Shown piece by piece: positions 51,023 to 58,907 of a stretch of DNA of 64,000 nucleotides. Location of the stretch: the NCBI GenBank assembly GCA_026386955.1, contig JAPLMQ010000297.1:1-64000 (forward strand), written 5' to 3'. The notes below the pieces were generated by a model. The model was given only the letters and a program-made list of their open reading frames with translations, did not search any database and was not told where the DNA came from. Numbering within the stretch: position 1 is the first letter of the stretch; every line of letters begins with the position of its first letter. This DNA comes from Planctomycetota bacterium (GTDB lineage Bacteria > Planctomycetota > Phycisphaerae > Phycisphaerales > Phycisphaeraceae). The position numbers were made by a program, and so were the translations under genes.

Positions 51023-52273
51023 TCAGAGCGAGATGCCCGCGGGGGCCTTGCCCTTGGCACGCCCCGGGCCGGGACGGAAATCGGGGATGTCGATCGGCCG
51101 GCTGCCCTGGTCGAGCGAGTCGGCGGCGAGGATGCCCGTCGCGGCGATCTGGGCGGCGCCGTAGGCGTCTAGCTCGACGGGCGGGCCGCCGCGCAGCGCG
51201 TCGCGGAACGAGGCCTGCACGTAATAGTCGGTGTCGCCATGCCCGGTGGAGCGCGACGCGTCGGGCGCGTCGGCCCGCTCCAGCCGCCAGTCGACGGCCG
51301 CCAGCTCGTGCATCTGCCGGTCGGCCTGCCACATCGCCGGCCGCTCGCTCTTGGCCCGCCGCCACTGCACGCGCCCCTTGGTCCCGATGCACTGCCACCA
51401 GTGGTGGTCATCGTGCGGGCCGGGCTGCATGAAGCCGGTGGCGAGGCGGACCACGGTGTCCTTGCCCATCTGCACCAGCGCGACCTGGATGTCGGGCTGG
51501 CCGATCTCGGGATGCGTGTAGCTCGGGCGGCGGGTGCCCATCGCCACCACGCGGGCCGGGCGGTCGTCGAGGATCTTCATCAGCGGGCTCAGGTCGTGCA
51601 CCACGTAATGGATCGGCGGCATCTCGTGAAGCCAGGTCGGCTTGGCCTGCGGGTGGTCCTTCAGCTCCTCGATCGTGTGGAACGTGCCGGTCCCGAAGTC
51701 CTGGAAGAATTGCCTCGTGCCGTAGTAGCCGATGTACTGCCCCTCGCAGTAGGTCACCTTGCCCAGCTCGCCGCGCGCGACCAGGTCCTGCCACGCCATC
51801 GTGAAGCCGGCGTAGCGCACCTGCTCGGCCAACTGGTAGACCTTGCCCGTGCGCTCGGCGGCGAGGACGATCCGCCAGCAGTCCTCGATGGTGTGGGCCG
51901 CGGGGACCTCGGCGTTGACGTGCTTGCCGGCCTCGAGGGCCTTCGCGGCCAGCGCGCCCTGGTCCTTGCGGCGGACGGTGAGGGCGACCGCTTCCATTTC
52001 CTTGAACTTCAGGAACTCGTCGTAGTCGGTGAAGGTGCGGACTTCGTCGCGGTAGGGGATCAGCGCCAGCGTCTGCTCGAGCAGCGGCTCGATGAAGTCG
52101 TAGAGGGCGGTGATGCGGTAGCCGGGGATGCGCTGCAGGAGCTGCACCCACCAGCGGCCGCGGTGCCCGAGGCCCGCCACGCCGATCTTGATGTCGCTGG
52201 CATTGCCGCTGGTTTTGCCGCTCGCCTTGCCGCTCGTTTTCTTGCTTGTCTTCTTGCTCGTTGTCTTGCTCAT
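51023..52273 (-). CDS. Gfo/Idh/MocA-family oxidoreductase with Lys/Ser/Thr-rich N-terminal tail
   Basis: ATG 52273 has GGAG 8 nt upstream, better spacing than one at 52279 (416 residues). The first 25 residues are a charged tandem tail (KTTSKKTSKKTSGKASGKTS) before the Rossmann core IKIGVAGLGHRGRWWVQLLQ. The usual EKP motif is replaced by NAEVPAAHT, so the general acid/base Lys is missing and the enzyme may use another residue. Later segments CEGQYIGYYGTRQFF and HYVVHDLSPLMKIL are family-like. It lies 34 nt after the aminotransferase gene and 24 nt before the NodB-like gene. Confidence 0.88.
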   Translation of the reverse strand: MSKTTSKKTSKKTSGKASGKTSGNASDIKIGVAGLGHRGRWWVQLLQRIPGYRITALYDFIEPLLEQTLALIPYRDEVRTFTDYDEFLKFKEMEAVALTVRRKDQGALAAKALEAGKHVNAEVPAAHTIEDCWRIVLAAERTGKVYQLAEQVRYAGFTMAWQDLVARGELGKVTYCEGQYIGYYGTRQFFQDFGTGTFHTIEELKDHPQAKPTWLHEMPPIHYVVHDLSPLMKILDDRPARVVAMGTRRPSYTHPEIGQPDIQVALVQMGKDTVVRLATGFMQPGPHDDHHWWQCIGTKGRVQWRRAKSERPAMWQADRQMHELAAVDWRLERADAPDASRSTGHGDTDYYVQASFRDALRGGPPVELDAYGAAQIAATGILAADSLDQGSRPIDIPDFRPGPGRAKGKAPAGISL

Positions 52274-52307
52274 CGTCATCGCTCCGTTGTGTTGCCGACG
52301 CCCGCGT

Positions 52308-53480
52308 TCACTTCAAATCTTCCAGCGATTGCCGCACCGACTTCGCCAGGTACTCGATCTCCTCGGGCTTCGACTGCGCGAAGACCGGGAGCGAGAGCAC
52401 CTCCCTGCATGCCCGCTCGGCGGCGGGGCAGCCGGTGCGGTCGTGGTCGACCTCGGCGAAGGCCTCCCACGACCAGACGATGGGGTAGTGCAACGCCGTG
52501 CCGATGCCGTAGCGCGTCTTCAAGTGGGCCTGCCAGCGCTCGCGCGGGAAGCTCGCCCGCGTGGAGTCGAGGCGGACGACGTAGAGGTGGGCCCCGTGGT
52601 CCTCGTCGAGCCCGGCAGGAAGGATCAGCCCCGGCGCGCCGGCGAGCAGTTCGCTCAGGCGCTTCATGTTGGCGAGCTTGGCGTCGATCACCCGGCGGGC
52701 CTTGGCGGTCTGCGTGACGCCCACCGCGAGCTGCGGCTTGGTCATGCGGTAGTTGAACCCGGTGGTGACGACGCGCAGCTGCGGGCCGTAGACGAAGCCG
52801 AAGGTCTTCCGCCGGCGGATCTCCTCCGCGAAGGCGGGGTCGTCGGTGGTGACCGCGCCTCCCTCGCCGAGCGTGGTGATGTTCTTGTTCGACTGGAAGC
52901 TGTAGCAAGAGGCCTTGCCCGCGCCGCCGACGCGCTTGCCGTGCCGGCGGGTGCCGACCGCGTGGGCGGCGTCGTAGATCACCGGCACGCCCGTGCGCTT
53001 GGTGATCGCGTCGAAACCCTCGACGTCGGCGGCGAGGCCGGCGAAGTGGACGGGGATGATCGCCTTGGTCCGCGGCGTGATCTTCTTCTCCACCGCGGCA
53101 GGGTCGAGGCAGAGCGTCGCGGGATCGACGTCGGCGAAGACGATCCGCGCCCCGCGGGCGCTGGCGCAGGTGGCGCTGCAGATGAAGGTGAGCGGCGTGG
53201 TGATCACCTCGTCGCCCGGCTTGATGTCGAGGACCATCATGCAAAGGTCGAGGGCGGTGCCGCAGGAGTTGACCGCCACCGCCGCCCGCGCGCCCTCGTG
53301 GGCGGCGAAGGCGGCCTGGAACTCGTTCTCCTCCGGGAGCGGGAAGAAGTTGCCGCCCGGCGCGCCCGCGGCCTCGATGACGCGGGCCGCGGCCGCGATG
53401 TCGTCGGCCTCGAAGAGCCCGCCCAGGGCGAGGAACGGGAGCGTGCGCTCGGGAGTCGTTGGCGTCGCCGGCGTGTTCAT
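52308..53480 (-). CDS. DegT/DnrJ/EryC1-family PLP aminotransferase
   Basis: The 390-residue enzyme shows the DegT fold: VAVNSCGTALDLCMMVLDI, GDEVITTPLTFICSATC, the DVDPATLCLDPAAVEKKI strand, IYDAAHAVGTR and the PLP-Lys in CYSFQSNKNITTLGEGGAV. Such enzymes transaminate keto-sugars in nucleotide-sugar or modified-sugar pathways. Its start overlaps the deacetylase stop as ATGA. The N-terminus has TPATPTTPERT, a short low-complexity run. Confidence 0.93.
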   Translation of the reverse strand: MNTPATPTTPERTLPFLALGGLFEADDIAAAARVIEAAGAPGGNFFPLPEENEFQAAFAAHEGARAAVAVNSCGTALDLCMMVLDIKPGDEVITTPLTFICSATCASARGARIVFADVDPATLCLDPAAVEKKITPRTKAIIPVHFAGLAADVEGFDAITKRTGVPVIYDAAHAVGTRRHGKRVGGAGKASCYSFQSNKNITTLGEGGAVTTDDPAFAEEIRRRKTFGFVYGPQLRVVTTGFNYRMTKPQLAVGVTQTAKARRVIDAKLANMKRLSELLAGAPGLILPAGLDEDHGAHLYVVRLDSTRASFPRERWQAHLKTRYGIGTALHYPIVWSWEAFAEVDHDRTGCPAAERACREVLSLPVFAQSKPEEIEYLAKSVRQSLEDLK

Positions 53481-54460
53481 GCCCGGGCCTTTCGTTTGCC
53501 CGCGGACTTCTTCTTGTTGGCCGATTCGATGGGCTTCGCTGCCGCGCCGCTCAGGTATCCGCGGCGGTCGAGCGCCAGGTGCGTCGCCGTCGAGCCCAGC
53601 GGCACCGTCTTGCGGTAGATGGCGGCCAGCTCGCGCGTGGTGACGCCCTTGAGGTCGAGCCCCGCCGCCTCGGCGATGCTTTGCGCGGCGCGGATGATCC
53701 CCTCGAGCGTCTCGCGGCGGAAGTCGCCCTTCGCGCCGAACTCGAAGGTGTTGTGCGTCGCCCCGCGGATCTGCTTCACGGGCGTCTTGGCCGCGACCTG
53801 ACGGTCGACCGCCTTCTTGATCGTGTACCAGTGGTTCTTGGTGTCGACCAGCTCGACGCGCAAATCGAGCGGGTGCTTGCCGCCCCACATGCGCGAGTCG
53901 GGGTCGAGCGTGCAGGGCACCTCGACGTAGTCCAGGTCGCCCACCAGCACGCGGTTCCAGCGGTGGGCGTAGTGGAGGTCGAGCGGCTTGCCCGCGTGGA
54001 CCGAGGCGCACTCGGGCAGGACGCGCGTGGGGATGCAGGTCGTGCCGTGGCGGAAGCCCAGGTCGTGGAAGACGCCGTAGGAGAAGTCGTTGACCGAGCC
54101 GTAGCCGATGCAGAGCGATCCGGGCTCGAAGCCCAGGCTGCTGACGAAGCGATCCTTGGCCTCGCTGAGGATCTTGCGCTGCTCGTCGGGGCCGTAGACG
54201 CCGAAGAACTCGGCGTAGCCGTCGGCGGCGGGATGCAAGTGCAGCCCGATCTCGTGGCCGGCGGCGTGGAGGTCGCGGTAGACCTTGGGGCTGGCCTCGA
54301 TGTCGGTGGGGATGACGTGGAACGTGCCGCGGAGGCCGTGCTTCTCCAGCACCGCGCCGAAGCTGCGCGAGGAGCGCTCGCCGAGCTTCTTGTCGTTGAC
54401 GGCGGGCTGCGTGGCCTCGCAGTCGATGAGGAACGAGAAGTAGAGCTTGTCGGGTTTCAT
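53477..54460 (-). CDS. NodB-like polysaccharide deacetylase
   Basis: The 327-residue protein begins LYFSFLIDCEATQPAV, with the catalytic Asp of NodB motif 1, and has HEIGLHLHPAADGY with the HxH-type metal ligands. The tail ends ANKKKSAGKRKARA, a basic run. This is probably a de-N- or de-O-acetylase for a sugar intermediate. ATGA overlaps link it to the propeller gene upstream and the aminotransferase gene downstream. Confidence 0.88.
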   Translation of the reverse strand: MKPDKLYFSFLIDCEATQPAVNDKKLGERSSRSFGAVLEKHGLRGTFHVIPTDIEASPKVYRDLHAAGHEIGLHLHPAADGYAEFFGVYGPDEQRKILSEAKDRFVSSLGFEPGSLCIGYGSVNDFSYGVFHDLGFRHGTTCIPTRVLPECASVHAGKPLDLHYAHRWNRVLVGDLDYVEVPCTLDPDSRMWGGKHPLDLRVELVDTKNHWYTIKKAVDRQVAAKTPVKQIRGATHNTFEFGAKGDFRRETLEGIIRAAQSIAEAAGLDLKGVTTRELAAIYRKTVPLGSTATHLALDRRGYLSGAAAKPIESANKKKSAGKRKARA

Positions 54461-55737
54461 CGCTTGGCTCCCTTGGCGGACTTGGTGGTCTTGACGGCCT
54501 TGCCGTTGGACTGCGTCGCCGCGACGGCTTCGCGCGACGGGCAGACGCCGGCGATCTCCCAGAGGTAACTGCTGCGCCAGGGGACGTCGTTTTCCCCGCC
54601 GTAGATCGTGCCGTCGGGCGTGATGCACATGTTGTGGCACTGGTACATCTGCTCCTCGAGCGCGGGGTCGAAGATCGGCCCGAGGTTGGTGAGCTTGCCC
54701 GAGCCGGGCTCGAGGCTGAAGAGGTTGGCCGCGCCGAGGCGCCCGCACGAGCCGTAGAGCTTGCCGTCGTGGCCGTTGACCATGCCGGTGAGCCGGGCCC
54801 CGGGGGCGGGCTTGCCGATGAACTCGACCTTGGCGTTCTTGGAGTTGATGCGGTAGAGCGCGCCCTCGGCCGAGCCCATGTAGACCGCGCCGTCGGGCCC
54901 GAGGTGGACGCCGTCGGGCTTCGCGAAGCCCTTGCCGTCGAGGCTGGGCAGGCCGTGGCGGTGGTAGACCGGGGCCTTGTCGTCGGGGTGGTAGCTCCAC
55001 AGCCGCGCGCCGACGGAGCCCACGGCGTTGGCCCACGCGCGGCAGACGCCGTAGCAGCCCCAGACCGTGCCGTGCGGATCGACCACGAGCGTCTCGGCCT
55101 GCGAGAGCCCCTGCCCGCCGCTGATCGTGCCCAGCGTGGTGCACTTGCCCGTGGCGAGGTCGTAGCTGAAGAAGTATTCCGGGTAGGCCGTCTGGCCGTA
55201 GAGGACGTTGCGCTCGCGGTCGATCTCGATGCTCTGGATGTAGAGGTGCGGGAGCGGTCGGTCGATGACGCGCAGCTTCTCGCGCTGGGGGTCGAAGCTC
55301 ACCAGCGCGCCGCCCGGGGCCTCGAGGAAGCGGTCGGGGTCGTGGTAGAGCGCCGTCGCGGCCAGGACCTGCCCTTCGTTGTCGTGGAGCAGCGAGCGGT
55401 GGAACTTCGCGTCGAACTTGTTGCCGACCTTCGCGTAGCCCATCGAGCGGAACTTGCCCGTCGAGCGCTCGTAGGCCCAGAGGACGTCGGAGGTGAAGGT
55501 CGCGATGCCGCACCAGACGATGTCGCGCTCGAGGTCTGCCAGGAGGCAGTCGAAGCTGATCCAGGCGTCGCGCCACTTGCGGTTGGCGGGCTTGAGGAAG
55601 TCGTCGTAGTCCCACGAGCCGTAGGTGGCGTCGATGGCCTGGCGGCGCGGGAAGTGGCCGTCCTTGAGCTTGAGGGCGCGGATGCGGGGCTTGGTGGAGG
55701 TCGAGGCGACAGAGGCCGGGGCGAGGGACGTGGTCAT
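54457..55737 (-). CDS. SMP-30/NHL-like beta-propeller protein
   Basis: The 426-residue chain shows propeller blades (GATFTSDVLWAYERS-like, YIQSIEIDRERNVLYGQTAY, DGVHLGPDGAVYMGSAEG, MVNGHDGKLYGSCG, CITPDGTIYGGENDVPW), each with the DxxGxxY pattern of SMP-30/NHL-type propellers. SMP-30 members include gluconolactonases; catalytic metal ligands are not certain here. The C-terminus has a Lys-rich tail (KAVKTTKSAKGAKR). It starts with ATG 55737, overlapping the ROK stop codon by four bases, and is therefore coupled to the repressor gene. Confidence 0.78.
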   Translation of the reverse strand: MTTSLAPASVASTSTKPRIRALKLKDGHFPRRQAIDATYGSWDYDDFLKPANRKWRDAWISFDCLLADLERDIVWCGIATFTSDVLWAYERSTGKFRSMGYAKVGNKFDAKFHRSLLHDNEGQVLAATALYHDPDRFLEAPGGALVSFDPQREKLRVIDRPLPHLYIQSIEIDRERNVLYGQTAYPEYFFSYDLATGKCTTLGTISGGQGLSQAETLVVDPHGTVWGCYGVCRAWANAVGSVGARLWSYHPDDKAPVYHRHGLPSLDGKGFAKPDGVHLGPDGAVYMGSAEGALYRINSKNAKVEFIGKPAPGARLTGMVNGHDGKLYGSCGRLGAANLFSLEPGSGKLTNLGPIFDPALEEQMYQCHNMCITPDGTIYGGENDVPWRSSYLWEIAGVCPSREAVAATQSNGKAVKTTKSAKGAKR

Positions 55738-57155
55738 GCGAGGAGGCTCCTCAGTTTTTTCCGGGGGCGGGGGCGGGGGCGGGCGAGTGAACGGGCAGGG
55801 GATGCGGACTTGGCGCGATGGGCGGGCTTGGCGCGGGCGCGCCGGCGGCGAGGCTGGGAATCGGGGTCTGACTCATCGTTGGCGCCGCGCTTGGCTTCGC
55901 CTTCGAGGGCGGAGGACGGCGGAGTCTTGCCGGCGAGCGGATAGTGGTAATGGCAGGCGATGACGCGCAGCTCGTCCTCCAGCGTCGCCCGCGCGACGCG
56001 GAGCGGGTTCTCGCGCCGGGCGGCGTGGAGCGTCCACGGCAAGGCCCGGCGGCGAACCTCCTCGATCCACTCGGGCCGGTCGCGCAGGACGTAACCGCCG
56101 ACGACGATCAGGTCGGGGTCGACCAGGTTGAGGATGATGGCGAGGCCGCGCCCGAGGCGGTCGAAGACGCGGTCCATGGCCGTGCGGGCCAGCGAGTCGC
56201 CGGCGCGCCAGGCCTGGGCGATGTGGTCGACCGCGGCGCGGGCGCTGGCCCGCTGCAGGAGCCCGGCGTCGAGCGTGGAGGCGACGCCGGCGCGGAGGTC
56301 CTCGCGCACGGCGCGGACGATGGCGGGCCCGCTGCACCAGGCCTCGAGGCAGCCCCGCCGCCCGCAGCCGCAGAGTGGGCCGTCGGCCTCGAGGGAGACG
56401 TGGCCCAGCTCGCCCGCGAGGGAGCCGTGGCCGGCGTGGCAGCGCCGCCCGGCGATGAAGTGCGAGCTCACGCCGTCGCCCACGCGCAGGTAGACCATCG
56501 AGCCCGGGAGCGGCTCGGGCAGGAGGCGGTGTTCCGCGACGATCGTGGGGGTGAGCACCAAGTGGACGGGCAGGCCCAGGGCGTCGGCCAGCCGGGGGGC
56601 GAGGGAGGCGTCGACCCAGGGGAGGACGGAGCTGGCGAGCGTCCGGGCCCCGAGCGGGACGGCGTTGATCGAGAGCCCCAGCCCGGCGAGGTCGCCCCGC
56701 GCCAAGCCCGCGGCGGGGAGCACCCGCGCGAGCATGCGCTCGACCAGCGCGATCGCGCCGGCCTGGCCCTCGACGGCGGCGAGTTCCTGGCGGCGCACGC
56801 CGCGGACCGCGAGGCCGGCGTCGACCACCGCGCCCGAGGCCTCCGAGCCGTCGAAGAGGACGACCGCCACCGGCGCGGGGAGGCGCAGCCCGTAGGCGAC
56901 GACCGGCCGGCCGCGGCGGGAAGTTGAAACGGCCGCCACGTTCGCCACAGAAGCCGCATTGTTCGGCGTGGTCTCGTCGGGCAGGTCCGTCGTGGGGACG
57001 CGCATCGCCTGCCCGCGGCGGACCAGGCGGGCCATCATGCTCATGGCGGTCGACGGCGGGACATGCAGGGCCCGCGCCACCTCGGGCGCGGAGACCGCCG
57101 CCCGGTGGAGCATATAGTCCAAAAGCGAGTGATCGGAGAGCGAGCCGGCCCGCAT
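55734..57155 (-). CDS. ROK-family transcriptional repressor with basic tail
   Basis: The ATG at 57155 (MRAGSLSD) gives 473 residues; a GTG at 57161 is possible. Residues 8-55 (LLDYMLHRAAVSAPEVARAL, PSTAMSMMARLVRRG) form a winged-helix DNA-binding domain. The ROK domain follows, with the zinc motif CGCGRRGCLEAWC, but the catalytic Asp region of sugar kinases (NDA) is replaced by TPTIVAEHR, so it is a regulator, not a kinase. ROK repressors sense sugars or sugar phosphates. The last 65 residues are Arg/Pro/Ser-rich (RARAKPAHRAKSASPARS), an unusual disordered tail. Palindromic sites overlap its start codon. Confidence 0.9.
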   Translation of the reverse strand: MRAGSLSDHSLLDYMLHRAAVSAPEVARALHVPPSTAMSMMARLVRRGQAMRVPTTDLPDETTPNNAASVANVAAVSTSRRGRPVVAYGLRLPAPVAVVLFDGSEASGAVVDAGLAVRGVRRQELAAVEGQAGAIALVERMLARVLPAAGLARGDLAGLGLSINAVPLGARTLASSVLPWVDASLAPRLADALGLPVHLVLTPTIVAEHRLLPEPLPGSMVYLRVGDGVSSHFIAGRRCHAGHGSLAGELGHVSLEADGPLCGCGRRGCLEAWCSGPAIVRAVREDLRAGVASTLDAGLLQRASARAAVDHIAQAWRAGDSLARTAMDRVFDRLGRGLAIILNLVDPDLIVVGGYVLRDRPEWIEEVRRRALPWTLHAARRENPLRVARATLEDELRVIACHYHYPLAGKTPPSSALEGEAKRGANDESDPDSQPRRRRARAKPAHRAKSASPARSLARPRPRPRKKLRSLLA

Positions 57156-57158
57156 ATT

Positions 57159-57212
57159 CACGATCTTCGTGTTTTATGACAGCCTGTCAATTCTTTAATC
57201 ACGAAGATCGTG
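57159..57212. promoter_or_regulatory. Triple palindromic operator, probably for the ROK repressor
   Basis: CACGATCTTCGTG (57159-57171) and its reverse complement CACGAAGATCGTG (57200-57212) are each palindromic (CACGA N3 TCGTG) with centres 41 nt apart, close to four DNA turns. Between them lies a third palindrome TGACAGCCTGTCA (57177-57189), centred 18 nt from the first. The first site overlaps the ROK start region. The arrangement is consistent with looping by a tetrameric ROK repressor controlling both divergent units. Confidence 0.75.
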
Positions 57213-57219
57213 AAAAGTC

Positions 57220-57248
57220 TTGCAAACCGGCGCGCCGAGGCATAATCT
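57220..57248 (+). promoter_or_regulatory. Candidate promoter for the amidohydrolase pair
   Basis: TTGCAA (57220-57225) is 17 nt from TAATCT (57243-57248), with CATAAT overlapping at 57241-57246. It lies 80 nt upstream of ATG 57328 and directly after the second ROK palindrome, so repression by steric hindrance is plausible. Confidence 0.45.
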
Positions 57249-57327
57249 GCCATCCGGTTTTCCGAACAGGTCCCCAAACGGTCCTTCAGGCCTCTCGACT
57301 CTCCATCCCTTCCGCAGGCGGCCCCGC

Positions 57328-58104
57328 ATGAGTTCCATCATCGACGCCTACACCACCTCCGGCACGGAGCGCGAGACGGCGCTCCCCGTGGAGGAGCTGA
57401 TCCGCCAGCTCGACGACGCGGGGATCGCCCGCGCGGTCGTCGCCCCGGAGGACCGCGAGATCGCCGTGCACAACCGCGCGGGCAACGAACGCATCGCCCG
57501 GCTCGCCGCCGACGCCCCCGGATCCCCCGGGGGCACCGGCGCCCCTGGAAACGCCGGCCGGCTGATCCCCGCCTGCACCGTGAACCCCTGGTTCGGGGCC
57601 GAAGGCGTGAAGGAACTCAGCCGGGCGGTGCACGCGGGGGCGCGGATGCTCGTGCTCGCGCCGGCGCTGCAGGGCTTCTACCTGGGCGACGAGATCGCGA
57701 ACCCGTTGTACGAGGCGGCCAAGGAGATGCTGCTGCCCGTCTACGTCCACACCGGGCCACACGGCCCCGCGGCGCCCACGCAGCTCGCCCTGGTCGCGAT
57801 GCAGTTCCCGCGCACGCGCTTCATCATGGGCCACTGCGGCAGTACCGACCACGCCCACGACATGCCTGCCGCGCTGAAGCTCAAGCTGCCCAACCTCTGG
57901 TTCGAGCTGAGCCTCGTGCGCCCCTTCGCGATCCACCACTGGGGAAAGATCGCCGGCGACGAGCGGCTGATCTTCGGCACCTCCGCCCCGCGCAACCTGC
58001 CCCGCCACGAGCTGCAGCACGCCGACCTGAGTTGGCCCATCGCCAAGAATTCCGGGACGTACGGGCGCAACATCGAGGCGCTGCTCGCGGAGGTGCGCCC
58101 TTGA
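57328..58104 (+). CDS. Amidohydrolase-2-like protein with degenerate metal site
   Basis: The 258-residue product has the TIM-barrel signature of amidohydrolase family 2 (LPVYVHTGPHG, FPRTRFIMGHCGSTDHAHDM), but the N-terminal HxH is replaced by IIDAYTTSG, the Lys/His segment by LVLAPALQG and the final catalytic Asp segment by LIFGTSAPRNL. It is therefore probably inactive and may serve as a subunit or regulator. A Gly/Pro insert (PGSPGGTGAPGNAGRLIP) interrupts the early part. The next gene starts within its stop codon and encodes an intact relative, so the two likely work together. Confidence 0.78.
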   Translation: MSSIIDAYTTSGTERETALPVEELIRQLDDAGIARAVVAPEDREIAVHNRAGNERIARLAADAPGSPGGTGAPGNAGRLIPACTVNPWFGAEGVKELSRAVHAGARMLVLAPALQGFYLGDEIANPLYEAAKEMLLPVYVHTGPHGPAAPTQLALVAMQFPRTRFIMGHCGSTDHAHDMPAALKLKLPNLWFELSLVRPFAIHHWGKIAGDERLIFGTSAPRNLPRHELQHADLSWPIAKNSGTYGRNIEALLAEVRP

Positions 58105-58871
58105 GCAATACGGCCATGAACGTCTTCGACTGCCACACCCACTGGGCCCCCTGCTTCCAAAACCGCGACGGGCGCAACCCCGCCGCGTGGATCGAGCTGA
58201 TCCGCAGCGCGGGCGTCTCGCACGCGGTGATCCTGCCCTTCACCGGGCTGATCCACGACGGCAAGGTCGGGCAGGACAACGACGACCTGGCCGCGGTCTG
58301 CGCCCATCCCGCGGCCGAGGGGCGCATGATCCCCTTCTGCACGGCCCAGATCTCCGTCCCCGACGAGGGGCTGGCCGAGATCCGCCGAGCTTTGGGCACG
58401 CTCAAGATGCGCGGGATCAAGTTCCACCCCTGGCTGCAGGGGCTGAGCCCGGGCTGGGCGGCGATGGACGATGTCTGCGACCTCGCGGAGGAATTCGACG
58501 TCCCCATTCTCTTCCACGACGGCACGCCCCCCTTCTCGCTCCCCGCGCAGATGGCACTGCTCGCGAAGCGCCACCCGCGCGTGCAGATCATCCTCGGCCA
58601 CACGGGGCTCTTCGAGCATTGGCGCGAGGCGATCGCCGCGGTGAACCTCACGCCCAACCTTTGGCCATGCCTCTGCAGCCCGCACGTGGCGGCGCTCAAG
58701 GAGATCGTCCGCCGGTGCGACCCGCAGCGCCTGCTCTGGGGCAGCGACCACGGCTTCACGCTCGACAATTTCTACCCCTACCGCAGGGGATTGATGGAGC
58801 TGATCGGGCTCGACGACAAGCAGCGCGAGGCGATGTACGACGTGAATCCGAGGAGGTTGCTGAAGATGTGA
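58101..58871 (+). CDS. Amidohydrolase family 2 (TIM-barrel) enzyme
   Basis: The start is taken as TTG 58101, seven nt after a perfect GGAGG and overlapping the previous stop as TTGA (256 residues); an ATG at 58116 is the alternative but badly spaced. The metal-binding motifs are intact: NVFDCHTHW (HxH), KFHPWLQGLSP, ILFHDGTPPF, IILGHTGLF and the final Asp in LLWGSDHGF. Members are decarboxylases or lactonases acting on acids and sugar lactones. It is paired with a degenerate paralog and divergent from the ROK-controlled run. Confidence 0.88.
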   Translation: MSNTAMNVFDCHTHWAPCFQNRDGRNPAAWIELIRSAGVSHAVILPFTGLIHDGKVGQDNDDLAAVCAHPAAEGRMIPFCTAQISVPDEGLAEIRRALGTLKMRGIKFHPWLQGLSPGWAAMDDVCDLAEEFDVPILFHDGTPPFSLPAQMALLAKRHPRVQIILGHTGLFEHWREAIAAVNLTPNLWPCLCSPHVAALKEIVRRCDPQRLLWGSDHGFTLDNFYPYRRGLMELIGLDDKQREAMYDVNPRRLLKM

Positions 58872-58907
58872 GGTGGGTTGGCGTGCTGCGACGGAGGTTT
58901 TGTCTCA

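Noticed and set aside
57159-57190. TTGACA on the minus strand at 57190-57185 as the -35 of the ROK gene
   Set aside because: No acceptable -10 lies 16-18 nt downstream; the hexamer is part of the TGACAGCCTGTCA palindrome.
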